Assembly (NCBI RefSeq): GCF_006439025.1
Contig: NZ_RCYZ01000012.1
Location: forward strand, 22,337 to 86,336
Source of the DNA: Hymenobacter nivis
GTDB lineage: Bacteria > Bacteroidota > Bacteroidia > Cytophagales > Hymenobacteraceae
DNA: 64,000 nt
Reading direction: 5' to 3'
Position numbers and translations under genes: made by a program. Of this stretch, positions 18,501 through 27,238 are shown in pieces. The notes under the pieces were generated by a model. The model was not told the origin of the DNA, searched no databases, and was given only the letters and a program-made list of their open reading frames with translations. The first letter of the stretch is position 1; every line of letters begins with the position of its first letter.

Positions 18501-19565
18501 GTCGGGCAGACTGGCCGGCAGCTCAATGGTGCGCGTCAGCACCGATTGCGGCGAGAAGCTTTCGCCCAGCCACTGCCGGCCCGAGTGCAGCAGGTTCACT
18601 AGGTCGTGCTCGTAAAATGCCCGCTCGTCGAACGTGCTGACGGTGCGGGTGGCCGCCGCGCCCGGGGCCCCCGCCGTGGCCACCCGCTGCGGGGCCCGGG
18701 CGGTGGCCTGGGTGGTCAGGAAGTAGTAGGCCGTGTCGCAGTAGAAGTTGTTGCGGTGCCGGAACCGGCCGTTTTCGGCGTACCAGGTGTGGGGCCCCGG
18801 CGCGTAAAACAGCAGGTATTCGTCGGCGTCGAATGCGTTGTCGGCGTTGCCCACGAAGCGCACCGCGTTTTCCACCAGGTCGTCGGGCCGGTACGCCAGG
18901 TTGGCCTGGGGCAGCAGGCCCGCCGCGTTGCCGTAGAGGCGCAGGGCCTTGGGGTCGGTGGTGGCGGGGTTGAAGCCCAGTGTTTTCAGCGTGGCCTGGT
19001 CGATTTTGTAGATGCCGTTGGCCGGCACGCCCAGCTTGTACCACTCGCCGGCGGCCAGCACCGAGTGGGCGGCGTGGGCCCGGGCCGTGCTGCCGCTGCC
19101 GCCGCGCGCGGCGCTGGGTTCAGCCAGCGAGTAGCTGAAATCGAACGACACCAGCCGCTCGGGCTGGCCGGACTGGGGGTTGCGGCGGGCGGGGCGCAGG
19201 CTGAGGCGCGTGACGGGCAGCTTGGCCTCGGTGCCCGCGCTGAGCTGCACCTCCGGCGCGGCTGGCAGCTTGGCCGCGTCCAGTAGCTTGGCGTCGGCCG
19301 CCGAAAATGCCTCGTACACCGGGTTCAGCAGCTCTCCCTGGCGCACGTCGCCGGCCAGCCGCTGGCTAAAAATTCCGATTTGCTCGTCAAACGCCGCGTA
19401 GGCCCCCGCGAAGGTGGGCACCCGCTGCGTCGCCCGGCCGGTGCGGCTGGGCACCTCGGCGTAGCCGCCCCAGCGCAGCACCACGTGGGTCGTGGCGGGG
19501 CCCTGCGCCCGCGCCGCCGTCCATCCTAATCCCACGAGCAGCAGCAAGAGAAAAAATCGCGGCAT
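15564..19565 (-). CDS. porU: Type IX secretion system sortase PorU
   Basis: Gingipain-like (peptidase family C25) sortase, 1333 aa from the ATG at 19565. It cleaves the C-terminal sorting domain of T9SS cargo and attaches the product to the cell surface. The signal peptide ends at 'TAARAQG'. The catalytic domain includes 'YLLLFGDASFDYKS', the catalytic histidine H825 in 'NYLGHGGPTG' and the catalytic cysteine C859 in 'VTGTCDLSTYDNP', 34 residues apart as expected. The C-terminus carries its own sorting-like domain ('NYPNPFASATTFHFD' to 'KFEKLVILN'). It is upstream of porV and 129 nt downstream of pssA. Confidence 0.94.
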   Translation of the reverse strand: MPRFFLLLLLVGLGWTAARAQGPATTHVVLRWGGYAEVPSRTGRATQRVPTFAGAYAAFDEQIGIFSQRLAGDVRQGELLNPVYEAFSAADAKLLDAAKLPAAPEVQLSAGTEAKLPVTRLSLRPARRNPQSGQPERLVSFDFSYSLAEPSAARGGSGSTARAHAAHSVLAAGEWYKLGVPANGIYKIDQATLKTLGFNPATTDPKALRLYGNAAGLLPQANLAYRPDDLVENAVRFVGNADNAFDADEYLLFYAPGPHTWYAENGRFRHRNNFYCDTAYYFLTTQATARAPQRVATAGAPGAAATRTVSTFDERAFYEHDLVNLLHSGRQWLGESFSPQSVLTRTIELPASLPDLVPGSTAQLTLALAATDISGSQFRATLNGANVGTVAVNPVNGQAYYAVANVATPTLPVVLPAAPAAALSVGLTFNSQSGTGVGYLDYLEINAQRRLTLSGPALEFRSLASVGPGAVTRFALAGTSAATAVWDVTNPRRAVAQAVDAAGTFAATTDTLREYVAFQPDGAFAKPRAFGKVPNQDLHALDGSYDLVIVTYPAFRAQANRLADHRRAHDGLKVAVATTKEVYNEFGSGGQDATAIRDFMKQVYDRAPAGKLQYLLLFGDASFDYKSSPYNDKSQEPTWWASRAPFRSDADFDRANQNYVPTYESRESLTAFYGSTVTYSSEDYYALLDDNEGEWPENPTGTEVQDVGVGRLPVRAPKGQPANADNARLMVDKLIAYDAPASFGKWRNRLSLWADDGNGDLFVGGGSEPLAAGIQANYPAYNVHKLYLDLYPQVAGAAGLRSPEMNKAVDESFEGGSLLINYLGHGGPTGLSDAQIFTNATALALQNNAKLAFMVTGTCDLSTYDNPDFTSAGEQVLTDNPNGGGAIGLFTTTRVVEAGQNYGLNSAFYNNVFQPLPSGKMPTMGTVTMLAKNAYPGPGQAGVLNNRNYTLLGDPSMTLAYPRQTVQVDSLNKQYVGGGAPTPTLQALSPVRLHGRVLNAGAINAGFNGTAQVTVYDKPSTVLTLGNKAASNPADGPKPIQVQESVIYSGQATVTNGQFSLRFVVPKDISYNVGPGKVSLYASSPGANGGQGADAAGRLGAPVGGAATGTARDTVPPAVALFMDSETFAFGGLTGQTTTLLANLSDNSGINTTGAGIGHEITAVLDGNAAGLTVLNDAYVGKVDDFRSGQVKYLYKDLAVGPHTLKLKAWDTYNNSTEREIEFVVARTEQLALSHVLNYPNPFASATTFHFDQNREGDDLDVQVQIFTVAGKLVRTLTATVVNSEPHQKSISWDGRDEFNDQLARGVYVYRVSVRAQRDQATASKFEKLVILN

Positions 19566-19694
19566 AGAGTAACGGCTAAGGGGCCGGGCGGTTCCGGGGT
19601 GCGGCTCCAACACGGGCGGCTGGTGCGGGGTTCGGCCCGGGGCCGGGGCCCTAACTGAAAGAGGCTGTTTTTATTGTGGCGCGGCGGCCGGCCC

Positions 19695-20405
19695 TCACAT
19701 GCGCCGGGGCCCCACCACCGACAGCCCCACGTAGAGCAGCACCACCAGCGGCACGGCGGCCGCGTGCAGCCACAGCGTGAGGCCCGCCGCCAGCGCCAAA
19801 AACAAGTACCGCTGCCGGTTGCCCACCAGCCCGAAGCTCTTGAACTTCAAGGCAAACAGCGGCAGCTCGGCCACCAGCAGGCCCGAGAGTAGCACCGTGA
19901 GGGCCAGCAAGGCCCAGGGGTTCAGAATCAAGTTATTAATAGCCGTAGGGGCCCCGGCATTGGCCGCCAAAATAAGTGGGAGCGAGGCCACCACCAGCGT
20001 GCAAGCCGGGGTGGGCAGCCCGATGAAGGAGTTGGTCTGCCGGGTGTCGTTGTTGAACTTGGCCAGCCGCAGGGCCGAGAAGATGGTGACGATGAACGCC
20101 GCGTAGGGCAGGTAAACCAGGGCCCCCGGGGCAAGGGTCGTTCTGAACAATTGAAACAGCATGGCCCCCGGCACCACCCCAAACGACACCATGTCGGCCA
20201 GCGAATCCAGGTCTTTGCCGATGGGGGAGGACACACGCAGGGCCCGCGCCACCAGCCCGTCCAGGAAATCGGCCACCGCGGCCAGGCCCACGAAGTAGGC
20301 CCCCACCACGAGGTTGGGGCCGGACGGGGCGAAAATAAACGTCAGCGCCACGCAGCCGCACAGCAGGTTCAGGCAGGTGAGGGCGTTGGGGATGTGCTTT
20401 TTCAA
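19695..20405 (-). CDS. pssA: CDP-diacylglycerol-serine O-phosphatidyltransferase
   Basis: Integral membrane enzyme making phosphatidylserine, the precursor of phosphatidylethanolamine. It has 236 aa. The CDP-alcohol phosphotransferase signature D-x2-DG-x2-AR-x8-G-x3-D-x3-D is complete: D46, D49, G50, A53, R54, G63, D67, D71. 'MVSFGVVPGAM' after it is typical of PssA. Six or more hydrophobic segments follow. It starts 59 nt after the MBL-fold gene. Confidence 0.92.
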   Translation of the reverse strand: MKKHIPNALTCLNLLCGCVALTFIFAPSGPNLVVGAYFVGLAAVADFLDGLVARALRVSSPIGKDLDSLADMVSFGVVPGAMLFQLFRTTLAPGALVYLPYAAFIVTIFSALRLAKFNNDTRQTNSFIGLPTPACTLVVASLPLILAANAGAPTAINNLILNPWALLALTVLLSGLLVAELPLFALKFKSFGLVGNRQRYLFLALAAGLTLWLHAAAVPLVVLLYVGLSVVGPRRM

Positions 20406-20464
20406 AGGGAAACGACGCGTTGTATATAATGCTCAGCAGGGACGGCCTGGGGCCCCAATGTTTT

Positions 20465-21106
20465 CTACACTAAGTACGGGTTGCCGCGCCGCTCGGCGCC
20501 GATGGTGGTGCTGGGGCCGTGGCCGGGGTGCACCACCGTGGCGTCGGGCAGCGTGAGCAGCTCGGTGTCGATGCTGCGCAGCAGGGTCTTGAGGTTGCCG
20601 CCGGGCAGGTCGGTGCGGCCAATGCTGCTTTGAAACAGCACGTCGCCGCCCACCACCTGGCCGCTGGGCGCGTGGTAAAACACCACGTGGCCCGGCGCGT
20701 GGCCCGGCGTGAAGCGCACCTCCAGCTCGGTTTCGCCGAAGCGCACGGGCTCGCCCGCCGTTAGGGCCCCGGTGGGCTCGGCGGCTTGGTAGGCACCGAA
20801 GCCGTAGGGCCCCGCGTAGCTGGCCACGGCGGCCAGCGTGGGCCGGTCGAGGTCGTGCACGAGCAGGGGCGTGCCGGGCCAGGTGCGCAGCACGTAGGCG
20901 CAGCCCAGCACGTGGTCGATGTGGGCGTGGGTGAGCAGCACGGCGGCCACCGTTAGCTGGTTGTCGTCGATGTACTGCTTTAGTTCGGCCTGCTCGGCCA
21001 CGGTGTAGCAGCCGGGGTCCACGATGACGCAGGCTCGGGTAGCCTCGTCGGTAAGGACGTAGGTGTTTTCGGAAAAGCCGTTGAAGGTGAAAGTCTTGAG
21101 AAGCAT
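20465..21106 (-). CDS. MBL-fold hydrolase, glyoxalase II-like
   Basis: Metallo-beta-lactamase-fold hydrolase of 213 aa. The metal-binding motif is complete as 'LTHAHIDHVLG' (H60, H62, D64, H65), and later ligands appear in 'FTPGHAPGHVVFY' and 'VVHPGHGPSTT'. The family includes glyoxalase II and related thioesterases; substrate unknown. The frame is open far upstream, but the ATG at 21106 (MLLKTFTFNGFSENTYVL) is the family's usual beginning. It is divergent from the oxidoreductase at 21224. Confidence 0.88.
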   Translation of the reverse strand: MLLKTFTFNGFSENTYVLTDEATRACVIVDPGCYTVAEQAELKQYIDDNQLTVAAVLLTHAHIDHVLGCAYVLRTWPGTPLLVHDLDRPTLAAVASYAGPYGFGAYQAAEPTGALTAGEPVRFGETELEVRFTPGHAPGHVVFYHAPSGQVVGGDVLFQSSIGRTDLPGGNLKTLLRSIDTELLTLPDATVVHPGHGPSTTIGAERRGNPYLV

Positions 21107-21223
21107 GGCAAACGCGAGGAAGAAAAAAGGGCCGCTTGGCCGCCGCCCGGGGCCCGGCCGCAACGGCCCGGCAAAGTACGGCAGCGCTTCGGCGTTTGCC
21201 CCCGCCGGCCGTACCTTGCTGCT

Positions 21224-22324
21224 ATGACGGACTGCGACTTTTTGGTGGTGGGCCACGGCCTGGCGGGCGCCACCTTGGCCGACGAGCTGCTGCGCCGCGG
21301 CCACCGCGTGCTGGTGTACGACGCCGGCCGGCCCGATTCGGCCTCGCGCGTGGCCGCCGGCCTCGTCAACCCCGTGGCCGGCCGGCGCTTCGCCCTGGCC
21401 TGGCGCGCCGACGAGCTGATTCCCTACGCCACGGATTATTACAGGGCCCTGGAGGCCCGGCTGGGGCAGGCGTTCTACACGGCCGCACCCATCTTTAAGG
21501 TGTTCGGCTCGGAAGAGGAGCAGGCCGCCCTGGTGGCCCGCAGCGCCAAGCAGCCTTGGGGTGATTTTGTGGCCGAAATCCTCACCCACGACCCGGGCCT
21601 GCCCGGCGTGCTGGCTCCCCACGGCGGGGCCTGGCTGCGCCACGGCGGCTACCTGGCCGTGGCCGAGCTACTGGCCGCGCTGGCCGCCGCGGGCGAAGCC
21701 GCCGGCTGGCTGCGGCGCGAAACTTTTGACTGGGCCCGGCTCGTTAGCGCCCCGGCCGGCGCGGGGCCGGCTTTTGTTTACAACGGTGCCGTAGCGGCGC
21801 GCCACGTGGTGTGCTGCGAAGGAGCCGAAGCCGTCAATAATCCGTACTTTAACTGGCTGCCCCTCACCCCCAACCAAGGCGAGGTGCTGGACGTGGAATG
21901 CGCGGGCCTGGGGCCCCAGCAGGTGCTCAACCGGGGCGCCTACGTGGTGCCGCTGGGGGCGGGGCGCTTCCGCGTGGGGGCCACCTACCGCTGGCCGCCG
22001 TTTGCCGAGGGCCCCACGGCCGACGGCCGCGCCGAGCTGGAAACCCGCCTGGGGGCCCTCACCGATGCGCCGTTTGCCGTGGTGGGGCAGCGGGCGGGGG
22101 TGCGGCCTGCCGTGCGCGACCGCAAGCCGCTGCTGGGGCCCCACCCCGCGGTGCCGGGCCTCAGCTTCTGCGGGGGCTACGGCTCGAAGGGCGTGGTGCT
22201 GGCCCCGCGGCTGGCGGCGCTGATGGCCGACTGGCTGGCGGGCCAGGCCGACCTTTGGCCCGAAGTGAGCCTGGCCCGCTACGGGGCCCTGTGGCCGGCA
22301 CCCGCGCTGGCCCCGGAATTTTAG
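21224..22324 (+). CDS. FAD-dependent oxidoreductase, DAO superfamily
   Basis: A 366-aa flavoprotein of the D-amino-acid oxidase type. The dinucleotide-binding motif is 'FLVVGHGLAGATLADELL' (5-22) followed by the acidic end of the second strand 'RVLVYDAGRP'. 'SRVAAGLVNPVAGRR' and the C-terminal 'FCGGYGSKGVVLAPRLAAL' are typical. It may act on an amine or amino acid; the substrate cannot be told. A TACCTTGC box 4 nt before the ATG resembles a -7 element but is too close for an ordinary leader. Confidence 0.8.
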   Translation: MTDCDFLVVGHGLAGATLADELLRRGHRVLVYDAGRPDSASRVAAGLVNPVAGRRFALAWRADELIPYATDYYRALEARLGQAFYTAAPIFKVFGSEEEQAALVARSAKQPWGDFVAEILTHDPGLPGVLAPHGGAWLRHGGYLAVAELLAALAAAGEAAGWLRRETFDWARLVSAPAGAGPAFVYNGAVAARHVVCCEGAEAVNNPYFNWLPLTPNQGEVLDVECAGLGPQQVLNRGAYVVPLGAGRFRVGATYRWPPFAEGPTADGRAELETRLGALTDAPFAVVGQRAGVRPAVRDRKPLLGPHPAVPGLSFCGGYGSKGVVLAPRLAALMADWLAGQADLWPEVSLARYGALWPAPALAPEF

Positions 22325-22367
22325 CTTCTACGGCGGACTATTTTCCGCCTTTGTTCGTTCGCTGACT

Positions 22368-25300
22368 ATGACAAACATTACTTTGGTGAGGAAGGCGGTG
22401 CGGGGCGCGTGCGCACTGCTGTTTTTGTTGGCCGCAGGGGCCCCGGCGCGCGCCCAAACGGCGCAGGAGCAATTCGGGCGGGTGCGGATTCAGTACCGCG
22501 ACTTCCACTGGCAGCAGTACGCCACCCAGAACTTCACGGTGATGTTTTACGACGGCAACGAAGCCGCCGCCCGCCGCGCCGTGGACTACGCCGAGAAGGA
22601 GCTCCAGCGCGTCACGGCCCTCATCGGGTACTACCCCTATGCCAAAACCACCATCATGCTCTACAACTCGGTGGGCGACCTGCGGCAGAGCAACGTGGGC
22701 CTCGACCCCAACCCCGAGACCGTGGCCGGCGGCGATGCGCCCCTGGCCCGCATGAGCAAGGTGCAAATCGCCTTCACCGGCCTGCAAACCGACTTTAAGC
22801 GCGAAATCAGCTTCCAGCTCACGCAGGTGCTGCTCAACGACATGATGTACGGCGGCTCGCTGCGCGAAGTGCTGCAAAGCAGCTACTTGCTGCAACTGCC
22901 CGACTGGTTCATCAGCGGGGCCGCGGCCTATGCTGCCGAGGGCTGGAGCGTGGACATGGACGGCTACATGCGCGACATGACGCGGCTCTACCCCAGCGGC
23001 AACCGCACGGCCCCGTTCTTCATCCGCGACCCGCGCCTCTCGGGCCACAGCATCTGGAACTACATTGCCGAGCGCTACGGCTACACCAGCCTCCAGAACA
23101 TCCTGAACCTGACCCGCATCACGCGCGACGCGGAGGTGGGCATCAGCTCGTCGCTGAACGTGCCGTATAAAGTGTTCATGCGCGATTGGCTGGCCTACTA
23201 TAGGGCCCTGAACGCGCAGCCGGCCACCGCTGCCCTGGCCCTGCCCGACGCCAAGTTTCAGATTGGCGGGCGCAACCGCCGGGCCACCATCTATTCGCAG
23301 CCGGTGTTCAGCCCCAACGGCCAGCAGCTGGCCTACGCCGTGAACGAGCTGGGCCGCTACCGCGTGGTGGTGGCCCGCCGCGACGGCAGCCACCGCAACA
23401 CCGTGGCCCGCGGCGGCTACAAAACCCCCGACCAGCAAGTAGAAAACCGCCTGCCCGTGCTGGCCTGGCGCGGCAATACCCAGGTGGCCGTGGCCGAAAT
23501 GGCCCAGGGCACCATGACGCTGCACCTGCGCGACGCCACCGGCAACAACATGCTCGACCGCCTGCGCACGCTGGTGACGTTCCGGCGGCCGGCCTCGGTG
23601 TTCAGCGCCTACGACCAGGTGCTGAGCATGAACTATTCGGCCGATGGCAAAGCCTTGGTGTTCAGTGCTGTGCGCGGCGGTCAGAACGACTTGTACGTGC
23701 TACGGGCCGGCAGCCGCCAGGCCGAGCAGCTCACCAACGACTTGTTCGACGACGCGCAGCCGGTGTTCATGCCCGACGGCAAGAGCATCGCCTTCAGCTC
23801 GAACCGCTACCTCGATTCGCTGGGCCAGTCGCGGCCGGCCACGTTCCCCAACGTGGTGAACAACTTCGACCTGTTCCTCTACCACCTCGACGGGCGCACC
23901 CGGCCGGTGGAAATCCTGGCCAGCACCATTTCCAACGAAACCCGCCCCCGGGCCCTGTCCGACGACCAGATTCTGTACCTGGGCGAAGAGAGCGGCGTGC
24001 GCGGCCTCTACCGCTACACGCTCTCGACCAAGCAGCGCGACCGGCTGACGAGCTTCCTGCCCAACATCAACGACTTCGACTACAGCCCCACCACCACTGC
24101 CCTGGCCATGGTGGCCCCCGCGCAGGCCCGCGACGTGCTCTACGCCTATCCCACGTTTGAGCTGCCCGCGGCCCTGCCCGCCACCAAAACCGCCCGCCAG
24201 AAAACCCTCGAAGACCGCTCGGCGGCTCCCGTGGCCGGGGCCCCCAAGGCCGCCCGCCCCGCCACCGCCGCCGCGGCCGATACCGCTGGGGCCCCCGGCC
24301 CGCGCCGCGCCCGCCGCAAGGGCAGCGAAACGGTAAATACCGACAACTACGTGTTTGAGGAAGACGAGCCGGTGCGGCCCGTGGCCCGCCCGGCCGCCCG
24401 CCGCCCCGTGAACAAGGTGCTGCCCGAAGTGCCCCAAGTGACGGGGCCCTACCGCTACGACACGCGGTTCATGGCCGACAACATCACAACCTCGCTAAAG
24501 TGGGACCCGCTGCTGGGCATCGGCCTGCAGTTCCGGGCCCACCTGAACGACTTGCTGGAAAACCAGCGCATCGACGCTGGCCTGTTTGGGCTCTTCGACC
24601 TGCGCACCAGTAATATCAACGCCTCCTACACCAACCTTACCCACCGCGTCGACTGGACGATTGCCTACCAGAAGCAAGCGTATTTCTTTGACTTGCAAGA
24701 CGGTAGCCGCTTCCGCTACGGGCGGCACGAGGCGGCCATCACGTTTGCCTACCCGCTCACCCACAACTTGAGCCTGCGCGCCGGGCCGCGTTACGAAAAC
24801 CTCAACCGCACCCTGTCCAACAGCTTCTCCAATGCCCTGGACAACAACCAGAACTATGCGGGCTACAAGGCCGAGCTGGTGTTTGATAACTCCATTGCCA
24901 CCGGCGTGAACATGCTGCGCGGCACCCGCATGAAGGTGGCCGTGCAGCAGCTGCGGGGCATCAACAACGCGGCCCTCAACTTCGGCAAGCTCACCGTGGA
25001 CCTGCGCCATTACCAGAAGGTGCACCGCTCCATCATTTGGGCCAACCGGGCCAGCTACGGGCAGTTCTTCGGGCCCAACACCCAGTACTTCCGCCTGGGC
25101 GGCATGGACAACTGGTTCTTCCCAAACTACAAGGACGACCGGGTGCTGTTCCAGCCCAACGTGGCGGTGCCCGACCCCAGCCAAATCTTCAACCAGCAGT
25201 TTGTGACCAACCTGCGGGGCTTCGACTACAGCACCCGCATTGGCTCGCGCTACTTGTTGCTGAACAGTGAGTTGCGCGTACCCATTGTGCAGTACCTGTC

Positions 25301-25610
25301 GCGGCGGCCCATCTATTCAGCCTTCCTGCGCAACCTCCAGTTCACGGGCTTCGTGGACGCGGGCACGGCCTACTCGGGCGGCAACCCCCTCACGGTGGAC
25401 AACTCCAACAACACCGTGCCCTTCGGCGGCAACGGCAACCCGTTCTCGGGCACCGTCACCAACTTCAGCAACCCGCTGCTGGTGGGCTACGGGGTGGGCG
25501 TGCGCACCACGCTCTTCGGCTTCTACGGCAAGGGCGACGTGGCCTGGGGCCGCGAAAACTACACCACCAATCCGCCTAAGTTCTACCTAACGCTGGGCTA
25601 CGACTTCTAG
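22368..25610 (+). CDS. Envelope protein: degenerate peptidase-like domain, TolB-like propeller and beta-barrel
   Basis: A 1080-aa exported protein. The signal peptide ends near 'APARAQT' (30). Residues 40-200 resemble a gluzincin peptidase: 'FKREISFQLTQVL' stands where HExxH is expected, so the zinc site is lost, while 'LPDWFISGAAAYAAEGW' (178-193) keeps the downstream pattern. Residues about 280-600 contain repeated propeller blades ('QPVFSPNGQQLAYAVNEL', 'MNYSADGKALVFSAV', 'PVFMPDGKSIAFSSN'). An Ala/Pro-rich linker follows. The last 370 residues are amphipathic strands ending in 'KFYLTLGYDF', an outer-membrane barrel ending. Relatives are often named after TolB; function unknown. Confidence 0.75.
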   Translation: MTNITLVRKAVRGACALLFLLAAGAPARAQTAQEQFGRVRIQYRDFHWQQYATQNFTVMFYDGNEAAARRAVDYAEKELQRVTALIGYYPYAKTTIMLYNSVGDLRQSNVGLDPNPETVAGGDAPLARMSKVQIAFTGLQTDFKREISFQLTQVLLNDMMYGGSLREVLQSSYLLQLPDWFISGAAAYAAEGWSVDMDGYMRDMTRLYPSGNRTAPFFIRDPRLSGHSIWNYIAERYGYTSLQNILNLTRITRDAEVGISSSLNVPYKVFMRDWLAYYRALNAQPATAALALPDAKFQIGGRNRRATIYSQPVFSPNGQQLAYAVNELGRYRVVVARRDGSHRNTVARGGYKTPDQQVENRLPVLAWRGNTQVAVAEMAQGTMTLHLRDATGNNMLDRLRTLVTFRRPASVFSAYDQVLSMNYSADGKALVFSAVRGGQNDLYVLRAGSRQAEQLTNDLFDDAQPVFMPDGKSIAFSSNRYLDSLGQSRPATFPNVVNNFDLFLYHLDGRTRPVEILASTISNETRPRALSDDQILYLGEESGVRGLYRYTLSTKQRDRLTSFLPNINDFDYSPTTTALAMVAPAQARDVLYAYPTFELPAALPATKTARQKTLEDRSAAPVAGAPKAARPATAAAADTAGAPGPRRARRKGSETVNTDNYVFEEDEPVRPVARPAARRPVNKVLPEVPQVTGPYRYDTRFMADNITTSLKWDPLLGIGLQFRAHLNDLLENQRIDAGLFGLFDLRTSNINASYTNLTHRVDWTIAYQKQAYFFDLQDGSRFRYGRHEAAITFAYPLTHNLSLRAGPRYENLNRTLSNSFSNALDNNQNYAGYKAELVFDNSIATGVNMLRGTRMKVAVQQLRGINNAALNFGKLTVDLRHYQKVHRSIIWANRASYGQFFGPNTQYFRLGGMDNWFFPNYKDDRVLFQPNVAVPDPSQIFNQQFVTNLRGFDYSTRIGSRYLLLNSELRVPIVQYLSRRPIYSAFLRNLQFTGFVDAGTAYSGGNPLTVDNSNNTVPFGGNGNPFSGTVTNFSNPLLVGYGVGVRTTLFGFYGKGDVAWGRENYTTNPPKFYLTLGYDF

Positions 25611-25639
25611 GGCACCGCCCGCTACCGAACAATTTGGCC

Positions 25640-25673
25640 AAAGGGCCCCACCAATTCTTCGGTGGGGCCCTTT
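25640..25673 (+). terminator. Hairpin terminator after the large envelope protein
   Basis: A perfect 13-bp stem (25640-25652 with 25661-25673) with an 8-nt loop, again built on AAGGGCCCC. It lies 30 nt after the stop codon. Confidence 0.8.
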
Positions 25674-25760
25674 CTGTTAGCGGCACTGCGCTACCCGGGT
25701 CCCCGGGCGGCACCCTGGCGTTGGGGCAAATTTCTGCACCCCCGCGCCCGGCGGGGGGCG

Positions 25761-25768
25761 TATCTTTG
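25761..25768 (+). promoter_or_regulatory. Predicted -7 element of the ccm operon
   Basis: TATCTTTG lies 24 nt before the GTG chosen as the ccmB start. This supports that start, because any longer reading frame would begin upstream of the promoter. Confidence 0.55.
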
Positions 25769-25792
25769 CGGCCCGAAACCAACCCGCCGCCC

Positions 25793-26467
25793 GTGCCGCT
25801 GCTCCGCGAAATTTCTACCCTGCTCGCCAAAGACTTCCGCCTGGAGTGGCGGCAGCGGGCGGCGCTGGGCGGGCTGCTGCTGTACGTGGGCAGCACGGTG
25901 TTCGTGTGCTTTCTCAGCTTTAGCCTGCGCGGTGGGCAGCCCCCGGCCCCGGCCTGGAACGCCCTGTTTTGGGTGATTTTGCTGTTTGCCGCCATCAACG
26001 CCGTGGCCAAGGGCTTCATGCAGGAGAGCCCCGGCCAGCGCCTGTACTACTACACGCTGGTGGGGCCCCAGGCCATTATCCTGGCCAAAATGCTCTACAA
26101 TGCCCTGCTGCTACTGGGCGTGGGGCTGCTGGCGCTGTTCCTCTACACCATCTTTCTGGGCAACCCGATTCAGGACCTGGCCTTGTTCGTGGCCAACTTA
26201 GTGCTGGGGGCCCTGGGCTTTGCCACCACCCTCACGTTGGTTTCGGGCATTGCGGCCAAGGCGGGCGGCAACGGCGCCACGCTGATGGCCGTGCTCGGCT
26301 TCCCGGTAATGATTCCGATGCTTTTGTTGTTGATCAAAGTCAGCAAGAATGCGCTCGATGGCCTCGACCGCGGCCTGAGCCAGCAGGCCATTATCACGCT
26401 GCTGGCCCTGAACGTGATTGTGGTAGCAGTGTCGTACTTGTTGTTTCCGTTTTTGTGGCGTGGTTAA
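25793..26467 (+). CDS. ccmB: Heme exporter protein CcmB
   Basis: Membrane permease of the CcmAB transporter in System I cytochrome c maturation. The frame is open from 25634, but I start at the GTG at 25793 (read as Met, then PLLREISTLLAKDFRLEWRQR). That sits just after the promoter and gives 224 aa, the usual CcmB length. 'KDFRLEWRQRAALGGLLLYV' at the N-terminus is typical, and six hydrophobic segments follow. No ccmA ATPase gene is nearby. It precedes ccmC by 12 nt. Confidence 0.9.
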   Translation: MPLLREISTLLAKDFRLEWRQRAALGGLLLYVGSTVFVCFLSFSLRGGQPPAPAWNALFWVILLFAAINAVAKGFMQESPGQRLYYYTLVGPQAIILAKMLYNALLLLGVGLLALFLYTIFLGNPIQDLALFVANLVLGALGFATTLTLVSGIAAKAGGNGATLMAVLGFPVMIPMLLLLIKVSKNALDGLDRGLSQQAIITLLALNVIVVAVSYLLFPFLWRG

Positions 26468-26479
26468 AACCAGTGGGTT

Positions 26480-27238
26480 ATGAGCAAAGCAGTCTTAGGA
26501 ATTATCATCTCCCTGGTCAGCGTCGTCGTGATGGCGGGCGGCGTGTGGGGCGGGCAGCGGCTGATTGAGTCGCGGGGCCCCTCGGTGTGGAAGTGGCTGG
26601 CGGTGGTACTCATCGTAGGCTCGGCCATTGCCGGGCTGCTCATTCCGGTGCCGCGCCTGCCCATCGTGAACGAGAGCGTGCGCAACCTGTTTTTCCACGT
26701 GCCCATGTGGTTCGGGATGATCATGGTGATGTTTGTGTCCATTGTGTATTCCATTCAGTACCTGCGGCATCCGTCGGCTCGGCTCGATATTCTGGCCCAC
26801 GAGGCGGCCAAAACCGGCATTTTGCTGGGCGTGCTGGGCGTGGCCACCGGCAGCCTGTGGGCCCGCTATACCTGGGGTGCTTGGTGGACGCCCGACCCGC
26901 GCCTGAACGCCGCCGCCGTGGCCCTGCTCATTTACGGGGCCTATTTGGTGCTGCGCGGCTCCTTTAGCGACGACCAGCAGCGGGCGCGCGTGTCGGCCAT
27001 CTACAATATTTTTGCGTTTGCGGCCGCCATTCCGCTGCTGTTCATCCTGCCCCGCATTTCGGGCAACAGCCTGCACCCGGGCCAGACCGGCAACCCCGGC
27101 TTCAACAAATACGACCTTGACAGCACCATGCGGCCGGTGTTCTACGCCGCCGTTATCGGCTGGATTTTGTTTTCCTTTTGGCTTACCCAGGTCAGCAGCC
27201 GCCTCACGCTGCTCCAACACCAACACGATGACCAATAA
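26480..27238 (+). CDS. ccmC: Heme transporter protein CcmC
   Basis: Inner-membrane protein that presents heme to CcmE. It has 252 aa with six hydrophobic segments. The tryptophan-rich heme-handling loop is clear as 'GSLWARYTWGAWWTPDPR' (about 133-150). Conserved histidines lie on either side (in 'FFHVPMWFGM' and in 'SGNSLHPGQ'). It overlaps ccmD by 11 nt, so the two are translationally coupled. Confidence 0.93.
   Translation: MSKAVLGIIISLVSVVVMAGGVWGGQRLIESRGPSVWKWLAVVLIVGSAIAGLLIPVPRLPIVNESVRNLFFHVPMWFGMIMVMFVSIVYSIQYLRHPSARLDILAHEAAKTGILLGVLGVATGSLWARYTWGAWWTPDPRLNAAAVALLIYGAYLVLRGSFSDDQQRARVSAIYNIFAFAAAIPLLFILPRISGNSLHPGQTGNPGFNKYDLDSTMRPVFYAAVIGWILFSFWLTQVSSRLTLLQHQHDDQ

Noticed and set aside
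20465..21643. Long version of the MBL-fold protein
   Set aside because: The extra N-terminal part is antisense to the oxidoreductase gene; the MBL family begins at the ATG at 21106.
25634..25792. Long N-terminal extension of CcmB
   Set aside because: It would begin before the terminator of the previous gene and cover the predicted promoter.
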